From CAKVOD01 sp964606505 (lineage in GTDB: Bacteria; Bacillota; Clostridia; Christensenellales; UBA1242): 64,000 nucleotides of DNA. The stretch covers positions 62,001-126,000 of the forward strand of contig CAZSGM010000002.1 of the NCBI GenBank assembly GCA_964606505.1, given 5' to 3'. Under the pieces are notes generated by a model that ran no database searches, was not told the DNA's origin, and saw only the letters and a list, made by a program, of their open reading frames with translations. Below are positions 46,636 through 55,394 of this stretch, one piece after another. Position numbers and translations under genes: made by a program. Positions within the stretch are counted from its first letter, which is position 1. Each line of letters opens with the position of its first letter.

Positions 46636-47460
46636 ATGGCAGTTAAAAGACATAATCCGACTACTCCGTCAATGCGTTTCATTGTTACTTCTTCCTTTGA
46701 AGAGATTACAAAAACAACGCCGGAAAAGTCATTGCTTGCAACAAAGAAGAGAGTTGCTGGTAGAAACAATCAAGGAAAAATTACAGTTCGCCACAAGGGT
46801 GGCGGTGCTAAAAAGCACTACAGAATTATCGACTTCAAGAGAAATAAGGACGATGTAAAGGCTAAGGTTATCGCTATTGAATATGACCCTAACCGCTCGG
46901 CTTACATTGCTTTGCTTCAATATGTAGACGGTGAAAAGAGATACATCCTCGCTCCAGTTGGTCTTACAGTTGGCGCAGATGTTATGAGTGGCGTAAACGC
47001 CGAAATTAAGGTAGGCAACGCACTTCCACTTGCTAAAATTCCAGTAGGTTCAATCGTTCACAACATTGAATTGTACCCAGGAAGAGGCGGTCAATTTGCG
47101 CGTTCAGCAGGGATTAGCGCACGTCTTATGGCAAAGGAAGGTAATTATGCTACATTGAAAATGCCTTCAGGCGAAATGAGAATGGTTTTGGCTACTTGCC
47201 GCGCAACAATCGGTCAAGTTGGTAACGTTGACTATTCTAACACAAAAGTCGGAAAAGCAGGGGCAAATCGTCATAGAGGTGTTAGACCTACAGTTCGTGG
47301 TTCTGCAATGAACCCAGTAGATCACCCACATGGTGGTGGTGAAGGTAAAGCACCTATTGGTAGAAAGAATCCTATGACCCCATGGGGCAAACCAGCTCTT
47401 GGCTTGAAAACTCGTAAGAAAACAAAATCTAACAGATTGATAGTTAAAAGGGCTAAATAA
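46636..47460 (+). CDS. rplB: 50S ribosomal protein L2
   Basis: 274 residues. The N-terminal RNA-binding domain contains NNQGKITVRHKGGGAKKHYR (given once), and the C-terminal AMNPVDHPHGGGEGKAPIGR carries the highly conserved His near the peptidyl transferase centre. Length and motifs are fully typical. AAGGAGG precedes the ATG. Confidence 0.99.
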   Translation: MAVKRHNPTTPSMRFIVTSSFEEITKTTPEKSLLATKKRVAGRNNQGKITVRHKGGGAKKHYRIIDFKRNKDDVKAKVIAIEYDPNRSAYIALLQYVDGEKRYILAPVGLTVGADVMSGVNAEIKVGNALPLAKIPVGSIVHNIELYPGRGGQFARSAGISARLMAKEGNYATLKMPSGEMRMVLATCRATIGQVGNVDYSNTKVGKAGANRHRGVRPTVRGSAMNPVDHPHGGGEGKAPIGRKNPMTPWGKPALGLKTRKKTKSNRLIVKRAK

Positions 47461-47471
47461 GGGGAGATAAA

Positions 47472-47753
47472 ATGAGTAGAAGTTTAAAGAAAAAACCTTT
47501 CGTTGAAGAAAGATTGATGAAACGCGTCCAAGAAATGAATGCTGGTGGACAAAAGAAAGTTATCAAAACATGGTCTAGAGCATCAACAATTTATCCAGAA
47601 TTTATCGGACACACAATTGCTGTCCACAATGGAAAGAAGTTTATTCCTGTATATTGTTCTGCAGAATTGGTTGGACACAAATTGGGTGAATTTGCGCCTA
47701 CTAGAACATTCCGTGGTCATGCTGGCGACAAAACAGCAAAAAAAGGTAAGTAA
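47472..47753 (+). CDS. rpsS: 30S ribosomal protein S19
   Basis: 93 residues: MSRSLKKKPFV at the start and GHKLGEFAPTRTFRGHAGDK at the end. It binds 16S rRNA in the head with S13. The ATG is 12 bp after the rplB stop, with a GGGGAG site. Confidence 0.99.
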   Translation: MSRSLKKKPFVEERLMKRVQEMNAGGQKKVIKTWSRASTIYPEFIGHTIAVHNGKKFIPVYCSAELVGHKLGEFAPTRTFRGHAGDKTAKKGK

Positions 47754-47766
47754 GGAGAAACTATAG

Positions 47767-48162
47767 ATGGCAAAAAGAATTAGAGAAAAAGCCCTCAAAC
47801 GTGCTCAAAACAAGGACACAAGACCTTGCGCAACAGCTAAGTATGTTCGCATTAGTCCTAGCAAAGTAAACCTTGTATTAAGTACAATTAGAGGTAAGAA
47901 AGTTGATGAAGCCCTCGCTATTCTCAAATATCTCCCTAACGGCGCTAGCGAAGAAGTTTACAAAGTTGTAAAGAGTGCAGCTGCAAACGCGGAAAACAAC
48001 ATGGGAATGAGCAGGGACGAGCTTGTGGTTAGCGAAGCATATGCAAACGCTGGCCCAACATTAAAAAGAATGCTCCCACGTGGTCGTGGAAGTATGGATG
48101 TAATTTTGAAAAGAACAAGTCATATTACAGTTAAATTAGCACAAGAAGGAGGGGCAAAGTAA
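47767..48162 (+). CDS. rplV: 50S ribosomal protein L22
   Basis: 131 residues, slightly longer than many because of a basic start (MAKRIREKALKRAQNKDTRP). KYVRISPSKVNLVLSTIRGK is the conserved core, and LPRGRGSMDVILKRTSHITV forms the tunnel beta-hairpin where macrolide resistance mutations arise in other species. Confidence 0.98.
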   Translation: MAKRIREKALKRAQNKDTRPCATAKYVRISPSKVNLVLSTIRGKKVDEALAILKYLPNGASEEVYKVVKSAAANAENNMGMSRDELVVSEAYANAGPTLKRMLPRGRGSMDVILKRTSHITVKLAQEGGAK

Positions 48163-48164
48163 CT

Positions 48165-48839
48165 ATGGGTCAAAAAGTAAGTCCACATGGACTCAGAGTT
48201 GGTATCAACAAGGGTTGGAGTTCAGTATGGTATGCTGACAAAGCAGACTTTGCTAAAAATCTCCTTGAAGATAAGAAAATTAGAGACGTTTTGAAGTCAA
48301 AATACAGCGCTGCAAGCATTTCAAGCATTGATATTGAAAGAACTGATTCTAGATTGATTATTAACATCAACACATCTCGTGCTGGTGCATTGATTGGAAC
48401 AAAAGGTGCTGGGATTGAAGCAATGAAGAAAGACTTGGCTAAGGTTACAGATGTTAAAAACCTTGTTTTGAACATCAAAGAAGTGAAGAGACCTGATCTT
48501 GACGCTCAATTGGTTGCTGAGAGCATTGCAAATCAACTTGAAAAGCGTGTTGCATTTAAGCGCGCAATTAAAGACGTTATGCCTAGAGTTATGAAGGCAG
48601 GCGCTGAGGGTGTTAAAATCACAGTTGGCGGACGTTTGAACGGCGCAGAAATTGCACGTAGTGAAAGTTTCCACATGGGTTCATTGCCTTTGCAAACTTT
48701 GCGTGCTGACATTGACTACGGAACCGCAAGCGCACACACAACATATGGTGTTGTCGGCGTTAAGGTTTGGGTCTATAAAGGTAACATTCTTAACAAGAAG
48801 AAAACACAAAAATCAACTAATATGGGAGGAAACGAATAA
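48165..48839 (+). CDS. rpsC: 30S ribosomal protein S3
   Basis: 224 residues. The start is MGQKVSPHGLRVGINKGWSS. A KH type II domain carries LIGTKGAGIEAM (GxxG loop), and the C-terminal domain has GRLNGAEIARSE. With S4 and S5 it lines the mRNA entry channel and has helicase activity. It overlaps rplP by one base. Confidence 0.99.
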   Translation: MGQKVSPHGLRVGINKGWSSVWYADKADFAKNLLEDKKIRDVLKSKYSAASISSIDIERTDSRLIININTSRAGALIGTKGAGIEAMKKDLAKVTDVKNLVLNIKEVKRPDLDAQLVAESIANQLEKRVAFKRAIKDVMPRVMKAGAEGVKITVGGRLNGAEIARSESFHMGSLPLQTLRADIDYGTASAHTTYGVVGVKVWVYKGNILNKKKTQKSTNMGGNE

Positions 48840-49276
48840 TGTTAATGCCCAAAAGAGTGAAACACAGAAAGCAATTTCGTGGAAGAATGACAGGGAAGGC
48901 AACAAGAAACAACAAAATCTCTTATGGTGAATATGGACTTGTTGCTCTCGAGTCAGGTTGGATTACTACCAACCAAATTGAGGCGATTCGTGTTGCTGCG
49001 AACCGTTATATGAAAAGACAAGGCCGTTTGTGGGTAAAAATATTCCCTCATAAGCCTATTACAAGTAAGCCTCTCGGCGTTCGTATGGGTGGTGGTAAAG
49101 GACAACCTGAACAATGGGTAGCGGTGGTAAAGCCTGGTAGTGTTATTATGGAACTTGGCGGTGTTTCTGAAGAAATCGCTAAGGAAGCATTGAGACTAGC
49201 AAGCCACAAACTTCCAGTATTAACAAAATTTGTTAAGAGAGAAGAATTAAATAATGAAGAAGGTGGGAGAGCGTAA
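48839..49276 (+). CDS. rplP: 50S ribosomal protein L16
   Basis: 145 residues with MLMPKRVKHRKQFRGR, GEYGLVALESGWIT and RMGGGKGQPEQWVAVVKPG, the segment near the A-site tRNA elbow. Its start overlaps the rpsC stop (TAATG) and its stop touches the rpmC start, so the three are translationally coupled. Confidence 0.99.
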   Translation: MLMPKRVKHRKQFRGRMTGKATRNNKISYGEYGLVALESGWITTNQIEAIRVAANRYMKRQGRLWVKIFPHKPITSKPLGVRMGGGKGQPEQWVAVVKPGSVIMELGGVSEEIAKEALRLASHKLPVLTKFVKREELNNEEGGRA

Positions 49277-49482
49277 TGAAAGCAAAAGATTTGAAAGAAT
49301 TGACTAACGATGAACTTGAAAACAAGTATAAAGCGCTTAAAAGCGAACTCTTTAACTTAAGATTCTCTCACGCAACGGGGCAACTTGCTAATCCAATGCA
49401 AATAAATAATACCAAAAAGGATATTGCAAGAGTTTTGACTATCTTGAAAGAAAGACAAAGTCAAAATTCAAGCAATAACTAA
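49276..49482 (+). CDS. rpmC: 50S ribosomal protein L29
   Basis: 68 residues, two helices: MKAKDLKELTNDELENKYK and the conserved LFNLRFSHATGQLANP...IKKDIARV region (here NTKKDIARVLTILKER). It sits beside L23 at the tunnel exit. It starts on the last base of rplP. Confidence 0.97.
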   Translation: MKAKDLKELTNDELENKYKALKSELFNLRFSHATGQLANPMQINNTKKDIARVLTILKERQSQNSSNN

Positions 49483-49496
49483 TGGGAGGGTCTAAG

Positions 49497-49757
49497 ATGG
49501 AAAACGTGCAAAGAAATGGCCGCAAAATCCGTGAGGGTATCGTGGTAAGCGATAAAATGGATAAAACCATTGTTGTTGAAGTTAGAAGTAGAAAGCACTC
49601 AAAAGTTGGTAAGGTTATGAACAGTTCTAAAAGATACAAAGTTCACGACGAAAACAACGAGTGTGAAATTGGCGATAGAGTCGAAATCGCTGAAACAAGA
49701 CATTTGAGCAAGGACAAATTCTTCAGACTTGTTAGAATTATTGAGAAGAAGAAGTAG
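49497..49757 (+). CDS. rpsQ: 30S ribosomal protein S17
   Basis: 86 residues of the OB fold: RKIREGIVVSDKMDKTIVVEV, KRYKVHDENNECEIGDRVEI and ETRHLSKDKFFRLV. ATG 49497 is preferred because GGGAGG lies eight bases upstream; the in-frame ATG at 49482 overlaps the rpmC stop and is itself part of that site. Confidence 0.98.
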   Translation: MENVQRNGRKIREGIVVSDKMDKTIVVEVRSRKHSKVGKVMNSSKRYKVHDENNECEIGDRVEIAETRHLSKDKFFRLVRIIEKKK

Positions 49758-49774
49758 ACTATCAGGAGGAAATT

Positions 49775-50143
49775 ATGATACAACCACAATCAATATTAAA
49801 GGTTGCCGATAACACTGGAGCTAAAACTGTTATGTGCATTCGCATTCTTGGCGGTTCACACAGAAAGAGCGGAAATGTTGGCGACATTATTGTAGCATCG
49901 GTAAAAACAGCGACTCCTGGTGGCGTCGTTAAGAAAGGTGAAGTTGTTAAGTGCGTTATCGTTCGTACAGTTAGCGGTATGCGTCGTGAAGATGGTTCAT
50001 ACATAAAGTTTGGCGACAACGCAGCAGTTATCATCGATAAAGATAAACAACCACGTGGGACTCGTATTTTTGGACCTGTAGCAAGAGAAATCCGTGATGC
50101 TGGGTACTTGAAAATATCAAGTCTTGCTCAAGAGGTACTATAA
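49775..50143 (+). CDS. rplN: 50S ribosomal protein L14
   Basis: 122 residues: MIQPQSILKVADNTGAKTVMCIRILGG (start), then AVIIDKDKQPRGTRIFGPVARE (both quoted in part by key residues). It forms intersubunit bridge B8 and is the docking site of the silencing factor RsfS. Length and motifs are canonical. Confidence 0.99.
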   Translation: MIQPQSILKVADNTGAKTVMCIRILGGSHRKSGNVGDIIVASVKTATPGGVVKKGEVVKCVIVRTVSGMRREDGSYIKFGDNAAVIIDKDKQPRGTRIFGPVAREIRDAGYLKISSLAQEVL

Positions 50144-50154
50144 GGGAGGAGATT

Positions 50155-50574
50155 ATGGCAAAATTAAGCGTAAAGAAAGGCGACAACGTACTCGTTATTG
50201 CTGGTAAAGATAAAGGCAAAAGCGGTAAGATTTTGGTTTCCTACCCTAAAGATAACAGAGTTCTTGTTGAGAAAGTAAACATTGTAACTAAGGCTAAAAA
50301 GCCTAAGAGTGCTCAAGAAAAGGGCGGAATCTTCAAAGAAGAAGCTCCAATTGACGCATCAAATGTTATGGTTATTTGCCCAGCTTGTGGCAAGGCAACA
50401 AGAGTTGCTCACGCAGTTGTTGACGGCAAGAAAGTTCGCGTTTGTAAGAAGTGCGAAGCTAGCCTAGACGTTGCAAAAGCAAAGAAAGTTGCAAAGAAAG
50501 AAAAGTCGAAAGCAAAAGCAGAGAAAACTGAAAACGCTCCTGCTAAAAAGGCAGAAGAAGGTTCTCAAGAATAA
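50155..50574 (+). CDS. rplX: 50S ribosomal protein L24 with Lys/Glu-rich extension
   Basis: 139 residues against about 103 usually. The KOW core is normal (KKGDNVLVIAGKDKGKSGKI), and the C-terminal part holds two CxxC pairs (CPACG and CKKC) that may bind zinc. Beyond it, about 35 residues of Lys/Ala/Glu repeats (KAKKVAKKEKSKAKAEKTEN) form an unstructured tail. L24 starts 50S assembly. The tail is one of several charged extensions on ribosomal proteins here. Confidence 0.97.
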   Translation: MAKLSVKKGDNVLVIAGKDKGKSGKILVSYPKDNRVLVEKVNIVTKAKKPKSAQEKGGIFKEEAPIDASNVMVICPACGKATRVAHAVVDGKKVRVCKKCEASLDVAKAKKVAKKEKSKAKAEKTENAPAKKAEEGSQE

Positions 50575-50600
50575 TAGGAATCAACCCGTAGGAGGAAATA

Positions 50601-51155
50601 ATGGCAAAAACTGAAATGCCAAGACTTCAAGAGAAGTATCTCAACGAAGTTAGAAAAAATCTTATGACTGAACTTGGTTATAAGAACATTAATGAAGTTC
50701 CAAAACTTGAAAAAATAGTTTTAAATATGGGACTTGGCGATGTCAAAGACAACTCAAAGTCTTTCAACCAGACCGTTGAAGAACTTGGGCTAATTTCTGG
50801 GCAAAAACCTATTGTTACAAAAGCAAAAAAATCAATTTCAAACTTTAAATTGAGAGAAAAACAAAATGTTGGCGCTAAGGTTACCTTGCGTGGAACAAAT
50901 ATGTATGAATTTTTTGACAGATTTGTATCAATAGTACTTCCACGCGTTCGCGATTTTGACGGTGTTTCCGCTAAATCGTTCGATGGAAGAGGAAATTACA
51001 ACCTAGGTGTCAAAGAACAATTGATATTCCCTGAAATCAGTTATGAAAACATTGAAAAAGTAAGGGGACTTGATATTTGTTTCGTTACAACTGCAAAATC
51101 TAATGAAGAGGCAAAGGCATTGCTTACAGCACTTGGTATGCCTTTCAAGAAGTAG
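50601..51155 (+). CDS. rplE: 50S ribosomal protein L5
   Basis: 184 residues: RLQEKYLNEVRKNLMTELGY, GLISGQKPIVTKAKKSISNF and GNYNLGVKEQLIFPEI are all typical. It holds 5S rRNA in the central protuberance with L18 and L25. AGGAGG lies before the ATG. Confidence 0.99.
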   Translation: MAKTEMPRLQEKYLNEVRKNLMTELGYKNINEVPKLEKIVLNMGLGDVKDNSKSFNQTVEELGLISGQKPIVTKAKKSISNFKLREKQNVGAKVTLRGTNMYEFFDRFVSIVLPRVRDFDGVSAKSFDGRGNYNLGVKEQLIFPEISYENIEKVRGLDICFVTTAKSNEEAKALLTALGMPFKK

Positions 51156-51164
51156 GAGGAAATA

Positions 51165-51350
51165 ATGGCAAGAAAAGCGTTGGTAGTTAAACAACAAAGA
51201 AAACAAAAGTTCTCTACTAGAGAATATACTCGTTGCGCTATTTGTGGGCGTCCTCATGCAGTTTTGAGAAAATATGGAATATGCAGAATTTGCTTCCGTG
51301 AATTGGCTTATAAAGGCGAAATTCCAGGAGTAAAGAAGGCAAGCTGGTAA
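51165..51350 (+). CDS. rpsN: 30S ribosomal protein S14, zinc-binding type
   Basis: 61 residues: the short, zinc-containing form with four Cys in CAICGRPH and CRICF, ending in the conserved GVKKASW. Many Firmicutes also carry a zinc-free paralogue for zinc starvation; none is in this window. Confidence 0.99.
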   Translation: MARKALVVKQQRKQKFSTREYTRCAICGRPHAVLRKYGICRICFRELAYKGEIPGVKKASW

Positions 51351-51365
51351 GGAGGAGAATGAGAA

Positions 51366-51764
51366 ATGACGACTAATGACCCAATAGCAGATATGCTCAC
51401 AAGAATTAGAAATGCTTTGATGGTTAGACATGAAACTGTTAGCATCCCTAGTTCTACAATCAAAAAGAGCATAACTGAAATTTTGTTGGCTGAAGGGTTC
51501 ATCAACGGTTATAAAGTTGAAGAAAACAATGGTAAGCCAGAAATCGTTATCGCCTTAAAGTATAGCGATAAGAAACACAGCGTTATTGGTGGACTTAAGA
51601 GAATCTCCAAACCTGGTTTGCGTGTATATGCAGGGGTAGAAGATTTACCTAAAGTTCTCAATGGGCTTGGAATTGCAATAGTTTCGACTAGCAAAGGATT
51701 AATGACAGACAAACAGGCAAGAGAAGCCAAACTTGGTGGCGAAATAATTGCCTATGTGTGGTAA
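51366..51764 (+). CDS. rpsH: 30S ribosomal protein S8
   Basis: 132 residues: DPIADMLTRIRNALMVRHETV and the C-terminal GIAIVSTSKGLMTDKQARE with GGEIIAYVW. In E. coli S8 represses the spc operon by binding the mRNA near rplE. No separate promoter is seen here, so any such control would be post-transcriptional. Confidence 0.99.
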   Translation: MTTNDPIADMLTRIRNALMVRHETVSIPSSTIKKSITEILLAEGFINGYKVEENNGKPEIVIALKYSDKKHSVIGGLKRISKPGLRVYAGVEDLPKVLNGLGIAIVSTSKGLMTDKQAREAKLGGEIIAYVW

Positions 51765-51779
51765 TGGGAGGAGAATAAT

Positions 51780-52328
51780 ATGTCAAGAATAGGTAGACAG
51801 CCAATCACTATCCCAGCTAACACACAGGTTGAATTCAAGGACGGCAATGTTGTCTTTGTAAAAGGCCAGCTGGGAGAATTGGAAAGAAAATTTAACAAAG
51901 AAATTTCATTTGAAAAAGACGGAGATACAATCAAGGTTATTCGCTGCGATGATTCTAAGCAAGCTCGCGCTTTGCACGGACTTTCAAGAACATTGCTTAG
52001 CAATATGGTTGAGGGTGTTTCTCACGGTTTTACAAAGAAACTCATTGTAAACGGTGTTGGTTTTAAAGCTCAAAAGCAAGGTAACAAACTCATTTTGGAT
52101 GTTGGTTACTCAAAGCCTAAGGAAGTTTTGGACGCTGACGGCGTTACAACGAGTTGCCCATCAATTACCGAAGTTGAAGTTAAGGGAATTGATAAAGAAA
52201 AAGTCGGACAATTTGCAGCAAGAATTCGCGACATCAGAAAGGTTGAACCTTATCACTTGTATGGAATTCGTTATGCAGATGAAGTTGTTATTAAGAAAGA
52301 AGGTAGCAAAACTTCTGGTAAGAAGTAA
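51780..52328 (+). CDS. rplF: 50S ribosomal protein L6
   Basis: 182 residues: MSRIGRQPITIPANTQVEF, the central LHGLSRTLLSNMVEGVSHGF and KVEPYHLYGIRYADE, where most species have EPYKGKGI; this enzyme has HLYGI in that loop. L6 lies by the sarcin-ricin loop and GTPase centre. The substitution in a normally invariant Lys-Gly-Lys-Gly loop is notable. Confidence 0.98.
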   Translation: MSRIGRQPITIPANTQVEFKDGNVVFVKGQLGELERKFNKEISFEKDGDTIKVIRCDDSKQARALHGLSRTLLSNMVEGVSHGFTKKLIVNGVGFKAQKQGNKLILDVGYSKPKEVLDADGVTTSCPSITEVEVKGIDKEKVGQFAARIRDIRKVEPYHLYGIRYADEVVIKKEGSKTSGKK

Positions 52329-52343
52329 GGTTAGGAGTTAAAA

Positions 52344-52712
52344 ATGATTAAGAAAGAAAACAAAAATGAATTAAGAAAAATTCGTCATTTTAGAGTTAGA
52401 AACAAGGTTTCTGGCACTGCTGAACGCCCTAGATTGAATGTTTACAGAAGTACTACTCACATCTATGCGCAAGTTATTGACGATACGCGCGGAGTAACTC
52501 TTGCTAGTGCTTCAACTGTTGAAAAGGCACTCGCTGACAAATTGAAAGGCAAAACAAAGAAAGAACAAGCACAAGTAATCGGAAACGTCGTTGCAGAACG
52601 CGCTCTTGAAAAGGGTATCAAAACTGTTGTTTTTGACCGCGGTGGATACTTGTATACTGGTCGCGTAAAAGAACTTGCTGATGGTGCAAGAAGTTCAGGG
52701 CTGGTGCTATAA
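52344..52712 (+). CDS. rplR: 50S ribosomal protein L18
   Basis: 122 residues: KIRHFRVRNKVSGTAERPRL, then YRSTTHIYAQVIDD and the C-terminal VVFDRGGYLYTGRVKELADGAR. It binds 5S rRNA. Its stop overlaps an ATG at 52712 that could be an alternative start for rpsE. Confidence 0.99.
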   Translation: MIKKENKNELRKIRHFRVRNKVSGTAERPRLNVYRSTTHIYAQVIDDTRGVTLASASTVEKALADKLKGKTKKEQAQVIGNVVAERALEKGIKTVVFDRGGYLYTGRVKELADGARSSGLVL

Positions 52713-52723
52713 TGGAGGAAGTT

Positions 52724-53377
52724 ATGGAAAATAATGAAGAAGTTAAAGTAACTGCTGAACAACCAGAAGTAGTTGAAAATGCCGTTGAAGCACCTAAAGG
52801 TGATAACAGAGAAAGACGTGGCGGAAAGAATTTCGATAGAAACAAAAAGTTTGGAAGAAAGGACGACAGACGTCGCCACGATGACAGAAAGCCTCGTGAC
52901 GAAATGGAAAGTCGTGTTGTTTCAAGACGCAGAGTTTCTAAGTCTGTAAAGGGTGGAGACATCCCTACATTCTCAATACTTGTTGTTGTCGGCGACAGAA
53001 AGGGGAAAGTTGGTGTTGGTCGCGGTAAGTCTCGCGAACAATCTGAAGCAGTTGAAAAAGCAATCAAGGACGCTAAGAAGAACTTGGTTACTATCGCTAT
53101 GGAAGGAACAACAATCCCACACGCGACTAAAGGAAAGTTTGGAACTAGCCAAATTATACTTATTCCTGCAAAGGATGGTAACGGTATCATTGCTGGTGGT
53201 GCTGCGCGTGCAGTTATTGAACTTGCAGGTATTCGTGATATTACTACAAAGTTGCACGGAAGTTCCAACAAGGAAAACTGCGTTAAGGCAACTCTCCAAG
53301 CTCTGATGAGTTTGAAGACTCTTGACGAAGTTAACAGATTACGCGGAAAAAATCAAAATAAGGTAGAGGAGAACTAA
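52724..53377 (+). CDS. rpsE: 30S ribosomal protein S5 with long charged N-terminal arm
   Basis: 217 residues against about 166. The S5 core (SRRRVSKSVKGG, VVGDRKGKVGVGRGKSREQ, KLHGSSNKENCVKATLQAL) is normal. The first 65 residues are an added acidic then Arg/Asp/Lys-rich segment (ERRGGKNFDRNKKFGRKDDR). S5 governs decoding fidelity with S4. ATG 52724 follows GGAGGAAG; ATG 52712 has only a weak site. Confidence 0.98.
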   Translation: MENNEEVKVTAEQPEVVENAVEAPKGDNRERRGGKNFDRNKKFGRKDDRRRHDDRKPRDEMESRVVSRRRVSKSVKGGDIPTFSILVVVGDRKGKVGVGRGKSREQSEAVEKAIKDAKKNLVTIAMEGTTIPHATKGKFGTSQIILIPAKDGNGIIAGGAARAVIELAGIRDITTKLHGSSNKENCVKATLQALMSLKTLDEVNRLRGKNQNKVEEN

Positions 53378-53379
53378 TT

Positions 53380-53643
53380 ATGGAAGGCAAAGAAAATGTT
53401 GAAGACATCGAAGTTGCAGTAGCTGACGCTAAGCCAAAAAGAACTTCAAAACCTAAAAAATCAAAAAAGCAAATTAAGATTACTTTAATCAAAAGTGCTT
53501 GTTCTAGTAAGCCAAATCAACGTAAAACTGTTGAAGCGCTTGGTTTAAAGAAAATCAACGCTAGCAAGACAGTTGAAGATAGCGACGCAATTCGCGGAAT
53601 GATTTTCACTATCAAGCACTTAGTTAAGGTAGAAGAACTTTAA
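53380..53643 (+). CDS. rpmD: 50S ribosomal protein L30 with N-terminal extension
   Basis: 87 residues against about 60. The core runs from IKITLIKSACSSKPNQRKTV to GLKKINASKTVEDSDAIRGM and HLVKVEE. The first 27 residues are an added acidic and then Lys-rich stretch (DAKPKRTSKPKKSKK). The start follows AGAGGAG, two bases after the rpsE stop. Confidence 0.96.
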   Translation: MEGKENVEDIEVAVADAKPKRTSKPKKSKKQIKITLIKSACSSKPNQRKTVEALGLKKINASKTVEDSDAIRGMIFTIKHLVKVEEL

Positions 53644-53661
53644 GGAAGGAGGACATAGAGA

Positions 53662-54108
53662 ATGAATATACACGAACTCAGTCCTGCTCCTAATTCCGCG
53701 AAAAGGGCTAAACGCGTTGGTCGTGGTATAGGAAGTGGGCTTGGCAAAACTTCCGGCAGAGGACAAAAAGGACAAAATTCACGTAGCGGCGGTGGTGTAA
53801 GACCAGGATTTGAAGGCGGTCAAATTCCTTTAATTCGTAAGCTTCCTATTCGTGGATTTAACAATGCTAATTTTAAAAAGCAATATAGCATCATTAATGT
53901 TAGCGATTTGAACAAATTGGACGATGGTTCAGTTGTTGATGCTAAACTATTGTTAGAAAAGAACATAATCAGCAAAGTTGAAGATTATGGCGTTAAGGTT
54001 CTCGGCAATGGAGAATTGACTAAAAAACTAACTGTCAAAGCCGCTAAATTCACAAAATCTGCTCAAGAAAAAATTGAGAAAGCAGGCGGCAGTATTGAGG
54101 TGCTATAA
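53662..54108 (+). CDS. rplO: 50S ribosomal protein L15
   Basis: 148 residues: MNIHELSPAPNSAKRAKRVG, then the Gly-rich GRGIGSGLGKTSGRGQKGQN and RSGGGVRPGFEGGQIPLIRK. A late assembly protein. AAGGAGG precedes it, and its stop overlaps the secY start (TAATG). Confidence 0.99.
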   Translation: MNIHELSPAPNSAKRAKRVGRGIGSGLGKTSGRGQKGQNSRSGGGVRPGFEGGQIPLIRKLPIRGFNNANFKKQYSIINVSDLNKLDDGSVVDAKLLLEKNIISKVEDYGVKVLGNGELTKKLTVKAAKFTKSAQEKIEKAGGSIEVL

Positions 54109-55394
54109 TGTTTGAAAACTTGAGAGAAGCCTTTAAAGCCAAAGATGTCAGAAAAAAAATTCTTTTGACTTTATTGATTTTGCTTATCTATAGAGTCGGA
54201 TGTTGGTTACCAATACCCGGCATAGCATTTGACTATTTTGAGAGCGCCGGCAACGACTTCCTCTCATTGTTGAGTGCAATTACTGGTGGTGCACTTTCAA
54301 ATGGAGCATTCTTAGCGCTTGGTGTAATCCCTTACATTAGTGCGTCTATTATTATGCAACTTTTGACGTTTGGTATTCCTGCACTTGAAAGGCTTTCAAA
54401 ACAGGGCGACGCAGGTCGTAAAAAGATTGCTTTTTACACTAGAATTGTAACGCTTGTTTTGGCTGTTATGCAAGCAGTAGGTATCGTATACGGACTTGGT
54501 GCATCTAATATCTTAAATCCAAACGCTCTCGGTGGCGCGCCTATGTGGCTAATCGGAGTAGTAGTTGTGTTGGTTTTGGTTGCCGGTGCTATGTTTACAA
54601 TGTGGCTCGGTGAAAAAATTACTGACCTCGGAATAGGTAACGGTCTTTCACTTTTGGTGTTCATTGGTATCATCTCAAGTGCTGGTATGGCGTTATTAGA
54701 CAGTTTTTCAGGATTGGGACAAAACATCGAATATCTCTGGGATATTCTCATCTTCCTCGCTTTGTTGTTGGTGATTTTTGCGCTAATGACATTCGTGGAC
54801 TTGTCCGTTCGTAAAATTCCTGTACAATACGCTAAACAAATAAAAGGTAGAAAAATGTATGGCGGGCAATCGACTAACATTCCTATTAAGGTAAATAGTT
54901 TCGGTGTAATGCCAATCATCTTCGCGATGAGTTTCATTATGTTCCCACAATACATTATGCAAATTTTCTGGCCTGACTCAGGCGCATTCGCTTGGTACTC
55001 ACAATGGATGGGTGCAGGCTCATTGTTCTACTTTATCGTATCAGCGTTGTTGATTTTGTTCTTCTCATATTTCTACGGAAGTATGGTGTTCAAGCCTGAC
55101 GAAATTGCTCGTCAACTTCAGCAAAACGGTGGGTTTGTCCCAGGTATTCGTGCAGGGCGCCCAACAGCTGAGTATATTAAGAAAATTTCAAACAGAATAA
55201 CATTCTTCGGTGCAATGTACTTAACATTGGTATTCATTGTTCCAACAGTATTGTTCAAATACGTTTCAACTGGCGGACTCGTAAACGCGTTTACCGCAAC
55301 AGGTATGTTGATTGTCGTTGCAGTAGCACTTGAGTTTGATAAACAACTTGAGGGTCAACTGGCGATGAAAAACTATAGAGGATTCTTGAAATAA
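54108..55394 (+). CDS. secY: Preprotein translocase subunit SecY
   Basis: 428 residues and ten membrane helices. Typical stretches are LLILLIYRVGCWLPIPGI, a plug region with FLSLLSAITGGALSNG, GIPALERLSKQGDAGRKKI, WLGEKITDLGIGNGLSL and ANEIARQL-like PDEIARQLQQNGGFVPGIR. It forms the SecYEG channel that exports the many secreted proteins seen in this window. It overlaps rplO and adk1 by one base each (TAATG). Confidence 0.99.
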   Translation: MFENLREAFKAKDVRKKILLTLLILLIYRVGCWLPIPGIAFDYFESAGNDFLSLLSAITGGALSNGAFLALGVIPYISASIIMQLLTFGIPALERLSKQGDAGRKKIAFYTRIVTLVLAVMQAVGIVYGLGASNILNPNALGGAPMWLIGVVVVLVLVAGAMFTMWLGEKITDLGIGNGLSLLVFIGIISSAGMALLDSFSGLGQNIEYLWDILIFLALLLVIFALMTFVDLSVRKIPVQYAKQIKGRKMYGGQSTNIPIKVNSFGVMPIIFAMSFIMFPQYIMQIFWPDSGAFAWYSQWMGAGSLFYFIVSALLILFFSYFYGSMVFKPDEIARQLQQNGGFVPGIRAGRPTAEYIKKISNRITFFGAMYLTLVFIVPTVLFKYVSTGGLVNAFTATGMLIVVAVALEFDKQLEGQLAMKNYRGFLK